Origin: a virus
Reading direction: 5' to 3' (one strand)
DNA length: 30,253 nt
Virus record (IMG/VR): IMGVR_UViG_3300034355_000215
Span: 1 to 30,253 of that record
The notes under the pieces are model-generated. The model was given only the letters and a program-made list of their open reading frames with translations, was not told the DNA's origin and made no database searches. Numbering within the stretch: the stretch's first letter is position 1; every line of letters starts with the position of its first letter. Below are positions 29,563-30,253 of this stretch, piece after piece. A program made the translations under genes and the position numbers.

Positions 29563-30253
29563 ATAAGTTACGATTAATAGTTTGTTCAATTGGACTAGTC
29601 CCAAGTGCCGGAAAGAAGTTAATGTTTACTACGTTTTGTAACTGCTCAACAGTTAAAATAAACTTAGGTAACTCTCTAGCAGAAATTCCGTCATTTGGTA
29701 TTAAGAATGCAATTGTTTGATTATTAGTTGCATCATAAATTGCCTTCCATAAGTAATCAGGAATAGCTACACCTTTACCAATTGTTTTAATTTGTTTACC
29801 AGGTTGATAATAAGTTCCAGAAGTTACATAAATATCACGCCCTTCCCCTGCCCAGTTACGAACAGTTGATTCTAACTTATTCCAAATACCTCTGTTGTTG
29901 GCAGGTACTTGTGGAACCATATTAGTAAGTGCAAAACTTTCACTCATAATTTCTTTAGTTTGAGTACTGTCACCTGCAGGAACTAGGTGTCCTCTGTCAT
30001 ATGGATGACCTGCATAGTCGTGCAGTGTTGCTCTAAATTGTTCTGGTACATCTAAGTCTGGATGAAAGTCGTCTTGACGACGAACTACTCCACTCATATC
30101 TTCAGGAGAAACATGTTCAACTACATACTCTGCAGTTTTTGTATCATATCGATAATGAATAGCATAGTTTTGTTTACACAAGTATTGTGAAGCAGTAAGT
30201 TGCGACACTGGAGCACCGTGTATAGAAAACTGTGGACATTTGTCATCAATGGG
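29549..30253 (-). CDS. DNA/RNA non-specific endonuclease, cut by right edge
   Basis: The frame stays open to the window edge, so the N-terminus is missing. A GTG at 30208 could be a start, but the 15 codons before it (DDKCPQFSIHGAP) look like the family's domain opening. The catalytic motif is DRGH (His74 counted from GTG), followed by LTNMVPQ and NNRGIWNKLE, whose Asn binds the metal, and VRNWA. This is the NucA/Serratia-type ββα-metal nuclease, which degrades DNA and RNA without sequence preference. Bacterial relatives are often secreted; whether this one has a signal peptide lies outside the window. It would help host nucleic-acid breakdown, feeding the RNR pathway. It converges on the lipase gene with 6 bp overlap. 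Confidence 0.95.
   Translation of the reverse strand, partial: PIDDKCPQFSIHGAPVSQLTASQYLCKQNYAIHYRYDTKTAEYVVEHVSPEDMSGVVRRQDDFHPDLDVPEQFRATLHDYAGHPYDRGHLVPAGDSTQTKEIMSESFALTNMVPQVPANNRGIWNKLESTVRNWAGEGRDIYVTSGTYYQPGKQIKTIGKGVAIPDYLWKAIYDATNNQTIAFLIPNDGISARELPKFILTVEQLQNVVNINFFPALGTSPIEQTINRNLWKGL

Overview
This AT-rich window looks like part of the genome of a T4-like marine myovirus, probably one infecting an alphaproteobacterium. The main evidence is a class Ia ribonucleotide reductase operon with glutaredoxin, a T4 DenV-type pyrimidine-dimer glycosylase, T4-type late promoter motifs (ATAAATA), a long array of tail-fibre and adhesin genes, and many small overlapping genes joined by ATGA or TAATG junctions. 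The host inference rests on a phage-borne 5-aminolevulinate synthase (the Shemin pathway used by alphaproteobacteria). It is an inference, not something seen directly.

Layout. (1) Positions 1-5999, minus strand: a compressed nucleotide-metabolism operon, transcribed nrdA > Fe/Mn superoxide dismutase > HNH endonuclease > two small ORFs > nrdB > two tiny ORFs > glutaredoxin > Sm-like small protein > a gene cut by the left edge. Nearly every junction overlaps. (2) 6000-6176: control region with promoter candidates for nrdA and a nested-hairpin terminator. (3) 6177-14296, minus: a beta-helix tailspike, two single late units with their own promoter and terminator, a PD-(D/E)XK exonuclease behind a consensus sigma70 promoter, a possible frameshift pair, a nucleotidyltransferase-fold protein, a membrane protein and a zinc metallopeptidase. 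(4) 14312-26926, minus: a host-recognition array of about twelve genes with LamG-like domains, collagen-like repeats, beta-repeat fibres and several copies of one N-terminal attachment module. (5) 26965-30253, mixed strands: an accessory block with ALAS (+), DenV (-), a 47-residue ORF (+), a class 3 lipase (+) and a DNA/RNA non-specific nuclease (-, cut by the right edge).

How it fits together. RNR, glutaredoxin and the nucleases recycle and make dNTPs. DenV repairs UV damage. SOD sits in the RNR operon and may protect its oxygen-dependent radical chemistry. ALAS would feed tetrapyrrole or heme synthesis. The late genes build a complex multi-adhesin tail.

The most interesting hints are: short N-terminal sequences resembling T4 capsid-targeting peptides on enzymes, including the SOD and a zinc protease; start codons fused to promoters without a Shine-Dalgarno (SD) sequence; very compact divergent promoters and convergent palindromes; a slippery A10 run at a gene junction; and a one-residue insertion in the NrdB metal site.
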